From NCBI RefSeq assembly GCF_014349155.1, contig NZ_JACSIT010000154.1, forward strand, positions 124,001-188,000: a stretch of DNA of 64,000 nt. The letters are read 5' to 3'. Both the position numbers and the translations under genes were made by a program. This DNA comes from Neolewinella lacunae. GTDB taxonomy: Bacteria > Bacteroidota > Bacteroidia > Chitinophagales > Saprospiraceae. Below are positions 1-9,296 of the stretch, in pieces (the stretch's first letter is position 1; each line of letters starts with the position of its first letter). Below the pieces are notes generated by a model. It was not told the DNA's origin. It searched no databases and worked only from the letters and a program-made list of their open reading frames with translations.

Positions 1-27
1 CCACTGCGGGGAGCGGCGGGTTGGAGC

Positions 28-1185
28 ATGCGTCGGTTTAGGACGGCGGAAGAAATCTGCCAGCACTGGCCGGAGGGTGAGCGTGCTGACGGTTTTTGGC
101 TGCGGGCAGAGACTTTGGCTTTTCTCAGGAATCATCCGCAGGGGATCACCACGGAGGCGCTGTTGCTGGAGCACGCCCACGATGGCCGCCGGGTATGGCT
201 GAGTGCTCAACCTTTCTCGTTCAGTGCAGCGGGGCAGGTCAGTGACCAAGCCAAGGGAAAAACTTCTTCCTACGACTTTCGGCGTCGGCTCCTCGCGCCC
301 TTTTCCTTTCGGGTGCTCTGCATTGGGCAGTTTCTGGTGTCCGGGCCCTACGCCCAGGATGGCCTCCAAAATCTGGGGGCGGCGGAAGCCACGGACCTCC
401 TGAGCGCCACCGCCGATGCCCTGATGGACAGCTGCCGCGGCTACACGGCTGTACTGCTTAAGGACCTTTACCCGACCGAGCACCCGGTCTCCTGCGCACT
501 GGAACAACGGGGCTACCACGCCTTGCCCGCCGACCCCGTTATGGGTCTCCACATCCCTGCGCACTGGAACAATCTGGAAGACTACCTGCTGGACCTAAGC
601 AGCAAGTACCGGGTTCGCTACCGCCGCGCCCGGGGAAAAATGGAGGGCCTGGAGCGCCGCCGCCTCTCCGCCGCTGAAGTCGATCGCTACCAAGACCGCA
701 TTTACCACCTGTACCAGCAAACCAGCGCCGGGGCCGATTACAATGCGGCCACTTTGTCCGCTGCTTATTTCCCGTGGTTGGCCACGACGGGTTCACCCAG
801 TAAGGGGCACCGTTCGGCTGCGCTGAGTTACTTCCACGGCTACTTCACGGCTAGCGGAGAAATGGTGGGCTTCACCTCCGGCATCGGCAACGGAAAGGTT
901 TTTCACGCCCATTTCCTCGGCCTGGAAGATACCTACAAACGCAGCCACCATCTCTACCATAATATGCTCTACGACCTTTTGGCCACGGCCATCGAGGAAG
1001 GCTACGAAGAACTGGATTACGGCAGGACTGCCCTGGAGATCAAAAGCTCAGTAGGAGCCACCCCCGAGCGTTTCGCCTGCCAGCTCAAGGCCCGGCCGCG
1101 GCTGCTTAACCAACTGGTCCCTATCTTTACTCCTGCGGTTTATCAAGCCACCCCCTGGGAGGAGCGCAATCCTTTTCGAAATTAA
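28..1185 (+). CDS. GNAT/FemAB-like acyltransferase-fold protein
   Basis: A 385-residue soluble protein with no signal peptide. The second half has the look of a FemAB/BioF2-like GNAT fold: a basic stretch (YRVRYRRARGK, about residues 195-205) followed by a segment in which a strand ending in FHAHFLGL and a long helix lead to LDYGRTALEIKSSVGA. That tail is typical of proteins that move an amino-acyl or acyl group onto an amine. The substrate cannot be read from the sequence. The ATG at 28 gives a full-length domain, and only 27 bases precede it, so upstream context is missing. It stands alone, followed by a 271-bp gap. Confidence 0.6.
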   Translation: MRRFRTAEEICQHWPEGERADGFWLRAETLAFLRNHPQGITTEALLLEHAHDGRRVWLSAQPFSFSAAGQVSDQAKGKTSSYDFRRRLLAPFSFRVLCIGQFLVSGPYAQDGLQNLGAAEATDLLSATADALMDSCRGYTAVLLKDLYPTEHPVSCALEQRGYHALPADPVMGLHIPAHWNNLEDYLLDLSSKYRVRYRRARGKMEGLERRRLSAAEVDRYQDRIYHLYQQTSAGADYNAATLSAAYFPWLATTGSPSKGHRSAALSYFHGYFTASGEMVGFTSGIGNGKVFHAHFLGLEDTYKRSHHLYHNMLYDLLATAIEEGYEELDYGRTALEIKSSVGATPERFACQLKARPRLLNQLVPIFTPAVYQATPWEERNPFRN

Positions 1186-1371
1186 GCGTTTATTCGTTGG
1201 CTTCGAAAGGGTAAAAAGTTGGCCCTCTGGCCAGGTAAATTTTCTACTTGTCGGCTTTCGCCACAAATTTGTCAAAACGAACGGAAGTAACAAACCCCGG
1301 TGCTTTCCGGGAGGTTCTTTGGACAACACATCCTTTGAGAAAATTTATGTACGATTTTCCGCAGTTAAACC

Positions 1372-1402
1372 TTGGATAAACGGCAATATCGCCGTACTTT
1401 TC
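1372..1402 (+). promoter_or_regulatory. Predicted Bacteroidota-type promoter
   Basis: TTG at 1372-1374, a 20-bp spacer, then TACTTTTC at 1395-1402. This matches the -33/-7 pattern TTG-N20-TAnnTTTG except for the last base. It lies about 55 bp before the small gene at 1457 and would serve that gene and its downstream neighbour. Sequence match only. Confidence 0.45.
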
Positions 1403-1456
1403 ATCGTACCTAATCCCGGCTGTTTTTACTACCACTAAAATCAAAACCAAGAGCTT

Positions 1457-1684
1457 ATGTCTACCCGTCGTAATATCAAGTACCGCTACCTGAAAACCAA
1501 AATGGCCCTCAGTCAAACCGTACAGGCGATCCTCGATATTAACCGAAAGCGGCGATTCTTCCGCCAGGACGACGGTAAACAGGAAGAGCTCAACGAGGAG
1601 CTCAAAGTTTTGAACGCCGTAGCCGAAAACCAGGCCCGCTCCCTGAAGTCTTTTGAACTGCAGCTCAAAAACGAAGTAGCGTAA
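1457..1684 (+). CDS. Small lysine-rich protein of unknown function
   Basis: A 75-residue, basic, probably all-helical protein. The N-terminus is rich in Arg, Lys and Tyr (STRRNIKYRYLKTKMA), followed by heptad-like segments (EELNEELKVLNAVAENQ) that could form a short coiled coil. No signal peptide, membrane segment or known motif is visible. A promoter-like sequence lies about 55 bp upstream and the base composition fits its neighbours, which supports a real gene over a shadow. The gene at 1843 follows in the same direction, so the two may be co-transcribed. I do not recognise the family. Confidence 0.6.
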   Translation: MSTRRNIKYRYLKTKMALSQTVQAILDINRKRRFFRQDDGKQEELNEELKVLNAVAENQARSLKSFELQLKNEVA

Positions 1685-1842
1685 ATCAGACAACATTGCC
1701 GGATGTCATGGCCTTCCTCGTTGCCTACGAGGACTGGGACTGGCGGCCAGTGGGTAAAGTTCAACAAAAGTACCCGGCAACCTTTCCGCCCGGGCTCTCA
1801 CATTCGCGTTACCTTTGCGTGGCATACCAAACTGCGCATAAT

Positions 1843-2328
1843 ATGTCTACTGCCCTCGACCACCTTGCTTCCGATAGCCGCATCTGGATCTACGGAGCCG
1901 AACGTGCCCTTACCCCCGATGAGGTTACGACCATCCGTACCCGCCTGCAGGATTTTGTTGCCAACTGGGTGAGCCACCGCCAGGAACTGACGGCCGCCGC
2001 CGACATCCTCCACCAGCGTTTCCTGGTCATTGCCGTAGACGAAAGCAAGGCCGAAGCCAGCGGTTGCTCCATCGACGGGTCCGTTCACTTCATCCAGGAA
2101 CTGGGTGCCGAACTAGGCATCGACTTCTTCAACCGGATGCGCTTCAGCTACCGGGACGCCAAAGGCCACATCCATACCGTATCCCGCGAAGAGTTCAAGT
2201 CGCTCTACGAACAGGGCAAACTCGAGAACGACACCATCGTCTTTGACCCCCTGGTGAAAGAACTGGGCGAACTCCGGCAAATTTTTGAGCGCCCACTCGA
2301 AGACAGCTGGCATTCGCGGATGGTGTGA
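1843..2328 (+). CDS. Conserved 161-aa protein (so-called ABC transporter ATPase family of Bacteroidota)
   Basis: The reading frame is open from 1696, but I place the start at the ATG at 1843 because the upstream part has no conserved look and MSTALDHLASDSRIWIYG is a typical opening for this family. The 161-residue product is acidic and soluble and has no Walker motifs, so the ATPase name it often carries is not supported. Recognisable segments are GCSIDGSVHFIQELG and the acidic end TIVFDPLVKELGELR. The function is unknown. It ends 154 bp before the convergent stop codon of the next gene; that gap holds several partly complementary copies of GTGAGGT-type sequence but no clear terminator. Confidence 0.7.
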   Translation: MSTALDHLASDSRIWIYGAERALTPDEVTTIRTRLQDFVANWVSHRQELTAAADILHQRFLVIAVDESKAEASGCSIDGSVHFIQELGAELGIDFFNRMRFSYRDAKGHIHTVSREEFKSLYEQGKLENDTIVFDPLVKELGELRQIFERPLEDSWHSRMV

Positions 2329-2482
2329 GGTTAAGACGTTTTACGCCGCAGTGTGAGGTCAACACCTTCTAAGTCGTAGGGAAGACGTCCATTCCACCCT
2401 TCGCCGTGAAACGGCTCAACCATTGATACGGCTCGACCTCACGCGGAGCGTCTACGGAATACCCGACTTGCGCTTAGATTCC

Positions 2483-4912
2483 TTAACGAACCAGGCTGAA
2501 CTGCCCTTCCTCACTCACTTCCGTACCATTGATGCGGAATTTGGCCAGGTAGAGGTAGGTGTCCTGGTTCTGGGGCGTACCGTTTTTGGTGCCATCCCAA
2601 CCTTGGTCGACATCGGTGGTCGTAAAGATCTTCTGCCCCCAGCGGTTGAAGATGCTAAGGGTGAAATCCGTCACTTCTCCGCCGTAGAATACCCGGAAGA
2701 AATCGTTCGTACCGTCGCCGTTGGGCGTGACAAGTTCGGGGATTTCGTAGCGTGACTCGACGATGTTGATGACGATGGAGGCAGGGAATTCACAATTGCC
2801 TTCGGCGGTGGTGACCACGAGGTTGTAGATCAACTGGGCGGGGGTGTTCTGCCCCGGAGGTGGCACAGTCACCTGGATGCTGGTGCCGGAGCCGTTAGCG
2901 GGGCTGAGGTTGCCCGTCCAGGTGTACGTGGCGTTGAGTCCGGCCGGCAGGTTGATGGCCGTAAGCGTGATGGTGTTGCCACTGAAGACGACATCCGTTG
3001 CTGGTACGATATCATCACCTCCGCTGGTCATGGCAGCAATGGCCGGGTCAAGGTCGTCGCCGATGATCTCCACCGTAACGGTTGCCGTAGTGCTGCCGCA
3101 ACCCAAAGCATCGCTGAAGGCCACCGTGTAGGTACCCGACTCCGTGGCGTTGACATTGATCTGCCGGTCGGTCAGGCTCGATCCGCCCGCCAGCGTTGCA
3201 CCATCGGGTAGGGTCCAGAGAAAGTTGCCGTTGCGGCCATTGCTGACGTTGGCCGTCAGTTGGATGGGATCAGTGCCGCAAGCGGAGCCTGGGCCCTCGG
3301 CGGTAAGCGTATAATCTTCGGCGATTTCCAGGCGGATGGTCTGGCTGGTGGTCGTACACTCTCCGGTGGTTTCCACGGTATAGGTGGTAGACATGGTGGG
3401 CGTAACCTGGGCGAGCGGGTTACTGGTATCTACGCCCCCGCCAGTGATGCGGTAAGTGTAACCAGCGATGATGTTATTAACGATGAGTTGGCGGGAATCG
3501 CCCAGGCAGAGCAGCCGGTCATCGGTAAGGGTAGGTGCAATGTCCTGAATAACGCCAATGGAATACATCGTAGGTTCTGTACACTCCGAGCCTTCCGCCG
3601 TCATGGTGATCATGTAGGTTGTGCTCTGGCCCACCGTAGCGATGGGGTTCAGGCAGTCATCGCAACTCAGCGTGTTGCCCGGGTCTTCCCATTCCAGGGT
3701 GGCGTTGGGTCCGCTGGGGTCGAAAGTGACGGTGATCTGAACGGGCTCGCCGGGGCACACCAGGGGGTCTACGGGATTAAAGATGGGAACCGGTGGCTTG
3801 ATGACGTTGATCTGAATGGTGGTGGTATCCACGCAGGCTCCGCTGGTGTTGATGCGGGTGACCAAGGCGGAATCGGCAGCGAAGAACACGCCATTGTAGA
3901 GGTCCTCGGGGCTGGCCAGGCCGGGAGCCACATCCCAACTGTGGGTAATGAGCGGGAAATCACCCACATCGTAGACGGGCGATTGTAAGTAAAAGGTATC
4001 CCCCTGGCAGAAGGGATCCTTCATGGGGTCGAGCGTGAAGCTCATGTCTTGGGGCAGGGAGTCGGTACGCACGTAAACGGAATCGATCTGGTAACAGCCG
4101 TTGACCGTTGCTTCAGCGAAGTAAAGGACTTCTGGGGCGGGATCCACCTGAAAGGTAGTGCCCGTAGGCGGTGTGAGGGCTCCGGTAGTGGGGAACCAAC
4201 GGACTTCAGAACTGATGGCGGGTTGGATGCTGACCGACAACTGGATCGGTCCTTCGCCCAGACAGCGCAGTACGGTATCGCCCTGGGTGATCTCCAGTAG
4301 AGAAGGGATGATTTGCACCCGTACGGACTGAGTGTCGGCACAGAAGCCGTTCTCGGAGGTCGCCGTCAGGGTAAACACCGTGTCGAGATCGAAGGAATAG
4401 GTCAGCACGGCGTTTACGTCGGTAGAATCGTCCAGGAAACTTCCCGGGCTCCAGCTGTAGACGGTCTGGCCAGGGTCGGTGACGGCGGTGGCGACCAATT
4501 GAAGGGGCTGGCTACCGCAGTGGAGGGTATCGGACACGAGCTCAGGGACCACCAGGCGATCAACGTCAATCCAGATGCTGTCGCTACCCACTGAGCCATC
4601 GGCGGGGTCGACGACGGAGACTACGTAGTAGCGGGAATTTACGGGTACAACCCGGGGGTTGGGCGTGGTGAGGGGATCGATAAAACCTTCTTCGGGCCGC
4701 CAGACGAGGCCATTATCGGCCACGCTGTTGGTCTGCATCAGTTGCAAGGTATCGCCCTGGCAGAGGAAGACGGTATCGGGGTTCAGGATGGTAACAACCG
4801 GCATCAAGGAGGTGGGAGAGCCCGTGCGGGGAGCAGCGGGGTGGCCCGACGCGAAGGCAGCGGCGGAAAGCATCAGGATACTGACGAGGGATAGGAGCAG
4901 ACGGTTCATCAT
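2483..4912 (-). CDS. Secreted protein with gliding-motility-associated (T9SS type B) C-terminal domain
   Basis: An 809-residue exported protein. The frame extends to 4981, but the ATG at 4912 (or the adjacent one at 4909) puts a clean signal peptide at the start (MNRLLLSLVSILMLSAAAFA). The body is a series of Ig-like or PKD-like beta modules with paired cysteines, short DTV/DSV strands and many Thr, Pro and Asp residues. The last 85 residues form a CHU_C-type sorting domain: PNGDGTNDFF, FNRWGQKIF, GWDGTKNGTP, DTYLYLAKF. Such domains are recognised by the type IX secretion system, so the protein should cross the outer membrane and stay on or leave the surface. It is convergent with the gene before it. 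The ligand is unknown. Confidence 0.85.
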   Translation of the reverse strand: MMNRLLLSLVSILMLSAAAFASGHPAAPRTGSPTSLMPVVTILNPDTVFLCQGDTLQLMQTNSVADNGLVWRPEEGFIDPLTTPNPRVVPVNSRYYVVSVVDPADGSVGSDSIWIDVDRLVVPELVSDTLHCGSQPLQLVATAVTDPGQTVYSWSPGSFLDDSTDVNAVLTYSFDLDTVFTLTATSENGFCADTQSVRVQIIPSLLEITQGDTVLRCLGEGPIQLSVSIQPAISSEVRWFPTTGALTPPTGTTFQVDPAPEVLYFAEATVNGCYQIDSVYVRTDSLPQDMSFTLDPMKDPFCQGDTFYLQSPVYDVGDFPLITHSWDVAPGLASPEDLYNGVFFAADSALVTRINTSGACVDTTTIQINVIKPPVPIFNPVDPLVCPGEPVQITVTFDPSGPNATLEWEDPGNTLSCDDCLNPIATVGQSTTYMITMTAEGSECTEPTMYSIGVIQDIAPTLTDDRLLCLGDSRQLIVNNIIAGYTYRITGGGVDTSNPLAQVTPTMSTTYTVETTGECTTTSQTIRLEIAEDYTLTAEGPGSACGTDPIQLTANVSNGRNGNFLWTLPDGATLAGGSSLTDRQINVNATESGTYTVAFSDALGCGSTTATVTVEIIGDDLDPAIAAMTSGGDDIVPATDVVFSGNTITLTAINLPAGLNATYTWTGNLSPANGSGTSIQVTVPPPGQNTPAQLIYNLVVTTAEGNCEFPASIVINIVESRYEIPELVTPNGDGTNDFFRVFYGGEVTDFTLSIFNRWGQKIFTTTDVDQGWDGTKNGTPQNQDTYLYLAKFRINGTEVSEEGQFSLVR

Positions 4913-5037
4913 GGCGGATCGCCCTGGTTTTGGGTTTGGTACCGGAGCATACCTCCGGCAAAGGGATGGCAAAGTACGCATTTTACCGACTCTGCGCCAC
5001 AGCCCGGGGTGGATTGTGCACCTAAGTCACCCGGCCG

Positions 5038-5427
5038 CTATTCCTTAAGCCAGGCCCGGGCTTGCTCGACGGTGATGCCGCCGTAGTCATTTCCCCAGGC
5101 CTGGTGCAGGTAATTGACGATGTTGACGATCTGAAATTCCGTCAGGTCTTCGTTGCCGGGCATCGGCTCATCGTAGGTGATGCCGTTCGCCACCAAGGGC
5201 CCCTGCATACCGTAGCGTATCCCCCGGACCACCTCCCGGGGATTGTCCCGCAGGTAATCTGCCCCCGCCAGCGGTGGGATCAGTCGCCGGAGACCTTCCC
5301 CGTATTCTCCGTGGCAGTTGGCGCAGTGCTGGTCGTAAAGGTTGTGACCTTGTACGTTATCGGTTTTGCCGCAGCCAAAGACCAGCAAGAGGACGATCAG
5401 CGGGAGAAAGTAGAGAACGTAGCGCAT
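5038..5427 (-). CDS. Lipoprotein c-type cytochrome (monohaem)
   Basis: A 129-residue protein with a lipoprotein signal (LIVLLLVFGC, lipid-modified Cys at about residue 19), so it should be anchored in a membrane facing the periplasm. One haem-binding motif, CANCH, lies near residue 35. A methionine in EPMPGNEDLT is the likely sixth haem ligand. The fold ends with a helix carrying IVNIVNYLHQAWG, as in class I cytochromes c. It probably passes electrons to a terminal oxidase or another periplasmic partner; no oxidase gene is next to it. It lies upstream of the T9SS protein on the same strand, separated by 125 bp. Confidence 0.85.
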   Translation of the reverse strand: MRYVLYFLPLIVLLLVFGCGKTDNVQGHNLYDQHCANCHGEYGEGLRRLIPPLAGADYLRDNPREVVRGIRYGMQGPLVANGITYDEPMPGNEDLTEFQIVNIVNYLHQAWGNDYGGITVEQARAWLKE

Positions 5428-5555
5428 GGGGGAGTATCTTTTGTTTCACTGCCGGATAATGCCAGGTGGTAAAAAAGTACAACCAGCGTAGACCATTTAA
5501 GTTATCGCATTTTACATCCCTGGTCGGGTGGAAAATTCCCTTCCCCTCCCCGCCC

Positions 5556-5614
5556 TGCTCTCCCCCATTGGGGGTTGGGGGGTATCCCCCTGCACTGCAC
5601 CTGCGGCTGCGCCC
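5556..5614. repeat. Composite repeat: G/C hairpin module plus NotI-core variant
   Basis: A C-run/G-run hairpin (CCCCCATTGGGGG followed by TTGGGGGG, about 5561-5582) is followed by GCACCTGCGGCTGCGCCC at 5597-5614. The latter is the 18-bp repeat core in reverse orientation with one mismatch. It lies in the gap between the patatin stop and the cytochrome start. The same two modules are joined at 41.4 and 46.1 kb. Confidence 0.7.
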
Positions 5615-5680
5615 AACATGACGTACTGCAAAGCAAATAACGGCTACTGGCCTGGAAAACCCTGCCCTTCTCCTCGTCCC

Positions 5681-6709
5681 TCAGCCCTCAAAAAAAGCGC
5701 GCAATTCTTCCCGCCGGTGGGCAAACACCTGCCTGGCGAAGGTCTCGATGGCGTCGAGCTGCTCGCGGTCGGTGACGTCAATTTTCAATTTTTTGTCCTT
5801 GAGCACGGCGGGGGCGGCGGCCGATTTGTAGTAGCCCGAAAGACGGTAAAACTGCCGGGGAGCGAGCACCTGCTGCAAGACGTGCTGGGTAAATTCCATG
5901 TTGGTGTGAATGACCAGGCTGATGAGCCGCCCCATCCACTTGATGAGGCCCCACTGCCCGGTGCCAATTTTTTTGCGCGGGACGTAGGAGCTGCCATCGG
6001 AGCCGCAGCCGAGGGACAAAAAGCGGAGGTCGGTGGGCTGCAAGCCGAGGCCCTGGAGCCCGCCCGGCAGCAGGCTTTGCCCGGGGGCGGCGGGCTGGGC
6101 GTTGAGGCAAAAAGCCAGGGCAATGAGGCCGGGGTCGTTGGCGTAATTGCCACTTTCGCCGTAACGGCCGAAGAGGGGGAGGTTGACGGCGGCGGCGGAG
6201 GTGCGCATGGCCAGGTCCACCAGTTTTTCGTGGGCGTCGGTGGTATGGGCAGAATTATAGACCACAACCTTGAAAGCGGGGGTCTCCCCCGGCGCCAGAT
6301 CGGGGCTCATGTCTAAAGTCCCGGTCAGGAAAATGGTATCGGTACCGTAGCGTTGGGCGACATCCCCCAGCGTGGTGGTGGAGCCGAGTTTTTCGCTCAA
6401 GAGCTGCTGGAGGTTATCATTGGGGTACTTCGGCCGGAAGAGATTGAAGGGGTTAAAAACCCGTCGCCAAAAATTGCGGGGCAAAATGAAGCTGGCCCGG
6501 TCCCGGTAAATCCCGGCGATCTCGGCAATGGGCAATCCGGCGGCGAGGCCGAGGGTGATGATGCCGCCAGTGGCGGAGCCGACGATGACGTCGAAGTAGT
6601 CCGTCACCGATTCCCCCGTCTCTTTTTCCCACTCGTGCAGGATGGTGGCGGGAAAAAGACCGCGGGTGCCTCCGCCGTCGATGGATAAAACACGTAGGGG
6701 CTTGTGCAT
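5681..6709 (-). CDS. Patatin-like protein, predicted catalytically inactive
   Basis: A 342-residue soluble protein with a patatin phospholipase fold. The oxyanion-hole motif is intact at the N-terminus (SIDGGGTRG, residues 9-17), and the segment DYFDVIVGSATGGIIT (38-52) corresponds to the nucleophile elbow. The usual sequence there is G-T-S-T-G; here it is G-S-A-T-G, so position 46, where the catalytic Ser should be, is Ala. The partner Asp normally found in DGG..ANNP also seems lost: the segment reads ESGNYANDP (185-193), with Glu at that place. It may bind lipid without hydrolysing it, or use another residue. It is the last gene of a four-gene operon, 35 bp after a lipoprotein gene. Confidence 0.8.
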   Translation of the reverse strand: MHKPLRVLSIDGGGTRGLFPATILHEWEKETGESVTDYFDVIVGSATGGIITLGLAAGLPIAEIAGIYRDRASFILPRNFWRRVFNPFNLFRPKYPNDNLQQLLSEKLGSTTTLGDVAQRYGTDTIFLTGTLDMSPDLAPGETPAFKVVVYNSAHTTDAHEKLVDLAMRTSAAAVNLPLFGRYGESGNYANDPGLIALAFCLNAQPAAPGQSLLPGGLQGLGLQPTDLRFLSLGCGSDGSSYVPRKKIGTGQWGLIKWMGRLISLVIHTNMEFTQHVLQQVLAPRQFYRLSGYYKSAAAPAVLKDKKLKIDVTDREQLDAIETFARQVFAHRREELRAFFEG

Positions 6710-6744
6710 GGCTGCTTGTTTTTATTGGGCGGGGGGAATGGGCA

Positions 6745-7773
6745 TTAGTGGTTAAGGTAGGTGGCGAAGGACGGGTCGTTGGCGCGGGCCAGGAGCCGGG
6801 CGCGGATTTCTGCGGCGGCGGGGTCGGTCCGCAGCAACTCCAGCAGGCGCTGGTGGTGCGCCTGGAATTGCTGTTTGCCGGTGTACTGGCTTTGGTGCTC
6901 CCGGAGGATGTTCCGGAGGATTTCCTGTTGGTCGTCGGCAGCTGCCAGGCGCTGTTGCAGGTCGGCCATCGTCTGGTCGTAAGCCGATTGCGAAGGGATA
7001 GCGTCGATGGATTTGGTGAGATTAACGAGCAAATCGCGCTGCCTGCGGGCCTGGCTGTTTTTGCGCATCCAGAGCACGAAAAACAGGAGGGACAGGGCCA
7101 GCAGTACTCCCCCACCAGCCAGGGCGATGGTGCGCACGGTTTTGGAAATCTTTCCGGAGGTTCGGTCAATATCCCCCGTCGTTTTGCCTACCGCCAATTC
7201 CACCTTATTCAAAAGGCTATCGAGTTCCGGACTGCCCAGCATATTGTCAAATGCATCCACTAGAATGGCGCTGGCCAGCGCACCCGTTTTTTCGCCCAGC
7301 AGGGAATCACGGAGCAGGAGGATGCGGCCTTCGGCGGCGGCGTTGAGCAGCGTAGGCAGGGCGCGCGCCAGGCTTTGATCGAGCTGGCGCGTAAGGTCCA
7401 GCAGGGCCATGTGGAGTTTCACTTCCAGCGGGTTCAGCGCTGCGGTATCGGCCAGGAGGTGGTGGAGGCCGCCTTCTGCGTCGGCCATCAAAGCATTCAG
7501 GCTGGTCCGCACGGAGTCTTCTAGTCGCCGGATGCTCACGGAGTCGAGCTCCGCCTGCACGGATTGCCCCGCAGCGTGGACCAGGCGCGCCACCAGCTCA
7601 TCGAGCCTGGCGGTATCCAGCCCGCTGGCCAAGCCGCGCGTCAGGTTTTCGCCAATGCCCGGAGCTTGCTGCTTTACCTCCACCAGGCTTTTTTTTACGG
7701 TATTGACCACGCCACAGCCCGCTGTCAGCAGCATTCCGCAAACGAACCACAAAAGGATAGAGAGCTGTTTCAC
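6745..7773 (-). CDS. Lipoprotein with helical domain and internal membrane segment
   Basis: A 342-residue protein beginning with a lipoprotein signal (MLLTAGC, Cys at about residue 20). A long helical region rich in Leu, Ala and Arg follows, then one strong membrane segment around residues 216-236 (IALAGGGVLLALSLLFFVLW), then a charged helical tail with repeated Q, R and L. With a lipidated N-terminus and a later membrane span, the tail would lie in the cytoplasm if the protein stays in the inner membrane. Its start overlaps the stop of the flavoprotein gene by 4 bp, a sign of translational coupling, and the patatin gene follows after 35 bp. I do not recognise a family; a scaffold for the patatin is a guess from gene order. 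Confidence 0.65.
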   Translation of the reverse strand: MKQLSILLWFVCGMLLTAGCGVVNTVKKSLVEVKQQAPGIGENLTRGLASGLDTARLDELVARLVHAAGQSVQAELDSVSIRRLEDSVRTSLNALMADAEGGLHHLLADTAALNPLEVKLHMALLDLTRQLDQSLARALPTLLNAAAEGRILLLRDSLLGEKTGALASAILVDAFDNMLGSPELDSLLNKVELAVGKTTGDIDRTSGKISKTVRTIALAGGGVLLALSLLFFVLWMRKNSQARRQRDLLVNLTKSIDAIPSQSAYDQTMADLQQRLAAADDQQEILRNILREHQSQYTGKQQFQAHHQRLLELLRTDPAAAEIRARLLARANDPSFATYLNH

Positions 7774-9284
7774 GGGCCAGGAATAATCTCCGGCAAACGG
7801 GTTAAACCCATCTGTCGCACGAAGTCGTTCAGGAAAGTCCCCCTGGGGTCGAGGCGATCGCGAACCTCAATCCAGTCGTCCAGGCGCGCAAACTGTGCTC
7901 GGATGAAATCATGGTGTTGGTACAGGCGGGTATTGTGCTTGCCCCAGTGGGGGATGCCGCCGAGGCGGATCATCATTTCCTGGTAGCCTTCCAGTATTTC
8001 AATGTCCCCTACCGTGCCAAAAAGCAAGGGGACATCAATGTAGGCCGTCTCCCGCCCGTAGGCGGAGGAAAGCAGGGCCTGGGAGGGAGCCACAAAGCGT
8101 ACCGGGATGTGCGCCGACTGGTACAAGCCCGCCTCCGCAGCGTTGCGCTCGGCCTGCACAAAAATGGCTTCGATCACCTCCACGATTTTTTCGGCGTGGG
8201 CCGGAAAGGCGAACTCGGCGCTGATGCCGTAGCGGATTACGGCGTTGCCGCTCTGGTACAGCACCCGGTGGCTTTTGCCAAAGTAGCTCATGTCTTTGGT
8301 TGACCACAGGGCGAGCTGGATGGTTTTTTTTACGCCTTCGGGCTTGAGTTGGAGCTTACGGATGGTATTCTCCACCAAATACTCGATGTTGCCCAAGACC
8401 GTGGCAAAGATGTTGCGCATCCTGGCGTGGAGGCCGCGGGGTTGTTGGCTGCGGTCAACGATCGTTTGCTCAACGATGGCGCAGCGGTGTTTGCCTTTGA
8501 CGGCGTAGGGATTGACGCGGAAGGCGACAAAATCCGTCCCCCGCACCTTTTCCATAAAACTGCCGTCCAGCAGTGCCGCGCGGAGGTCTTGCCAATCGAC
8601 CAACGTACGGCGCTCCTGCATCCAGAACTGGGGTTCCACCTCCAGGGTGAGTTCATAAATGATCCCCGTAGCACCGAAGCCGAGGATGACGTTATGGAAC
8701 ACTGCATCGTCCTGGATCAGGCGCAGGTCCGGGTGGGCCGCTGCGTGGAGTACGGGGTCGGTCATCCCCTGCAGGGGTTCAATCTGGAGCAACTCGCCGC
8801 CCGTAGCGACCATGCGGACGGAGCGGACCATATCGGGCACCGCCGGCTTGGCAATCCCGGTGCCGTGGGTGCCGGTGAGCATGGCCCCCGAGATGGTCTG
8901 AAAATCCACCGCCCCCATATTCGTCAGGGCCAGGCCCATGGCATCGAGCCTGCGCGTCAGGCGTTTCAGGATGGTGCCCGCGCCGGCGGAGACGAGGTGG
9001 CGATCCCGCCAGGCGCTGCGCAGGGTCGCCGGGTCGGTCTTCTGCAGGCCACGCATTTTTTTCATGGACAGCAGAAAATCCTGGCCCTTGGGCGCTTCGG
9101 AATAAGAGTGGCCAGAGCCCACGGCCCGCACGCGCAAGCCCCTGCTTTCGGCCTCCCGGACGATGAGGCGGAGGTCTTCCACATCGGCGGGAAAAAAGAA
9201 GCGCCGCGGCGTCACCTCCACGTTGCGCGAGGCATTGATCCAGGTGTAACGGTCTACGGAAATTTTGGCGAGTCTTTCGTTCAT
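7770..9284 (-). CDS. FAD-binding oxidoreductase, aldonolactone oxidase family
   Basis: A 504-residue cytoplasmic flavoprotein of the VAO/PCMH fold. The N-terminal FAD-binding part has VRAVGSGHSYSEAP (about 52-65); the His there is where FAD is covalently attached in gulonolactone and arabinonolactone oxidases. A glycine-rich stretch, SGAMLTGTHGTG, follows near residue 132. The C-terminal domain carries GGIPHWGKHNTRL, the family's typical closing motif. It probably oxidises a sugar acid lactone with oxygen or a dehydrogenase-type acceptor; the substrate is not shown. It is the second gene of the operon, 12 bp after the CPBP gene and overlapping the lipoprotein gene by 4 bp. Confidence 0.85.
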   Translation of the reverse strand: MNERLAKISVDRYTWINASRNVEVTPRRFFFPADVEDLRLIVREAESRGLRVRAVGSGHSYSEAPKGQDFLLSMKKMRGLQKTDPATLRSAWRDRHLVSAGAGTILKRLTRRLDAMGLALTNMGAVDFQTISGAMLTGTHGTGIAKPAVPDMVRSVRMVATGGELLQIEPLQGMTDPVLHAAAHPDLRLIQDDAVFHNVILGFGATGIIYELTLEVEPQFWMQERRTLVDWQDLRAALLDGSFMEKVRGTDFVAFRVNPYAVKGKHRCAIVEQTIVDRSQQPRGLHARMRNIFATVLGNIEYLVENTIRKLQLKPEGVKKTIQLALWSTKDMSYFGKSHRVLYQSGNAVIRYGISAEFAFPAHAEKIVEVIEAIFVQAERNAAEAGLYQSAHIPVRFVAPSQALLSSAYGRETAYIDVPLLFGTVGDIEILEGYQEMMIRLGGIPHWGKHNTRLYQHHDFIRAQFARLDDWIEVRDRLDPRGTFLNDFVRQMGLTRLPEIIPGP

Positions 9285-9296
9285 TGTTCAGGAGGC

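Noticed and set aside
1244-1696. 150-residue minus-strand frame opposite the small gene at 1457
   Set aside because: The plus-strand gene has a promoter-like site and better composition; the minus frame has no start signal or motif.
2329-2482. Palindromic GTGAGGT/ACCTCAC copies as a possible mobile element
   Set aside because: Pairing is patchy, with no target duplication or clear ends.
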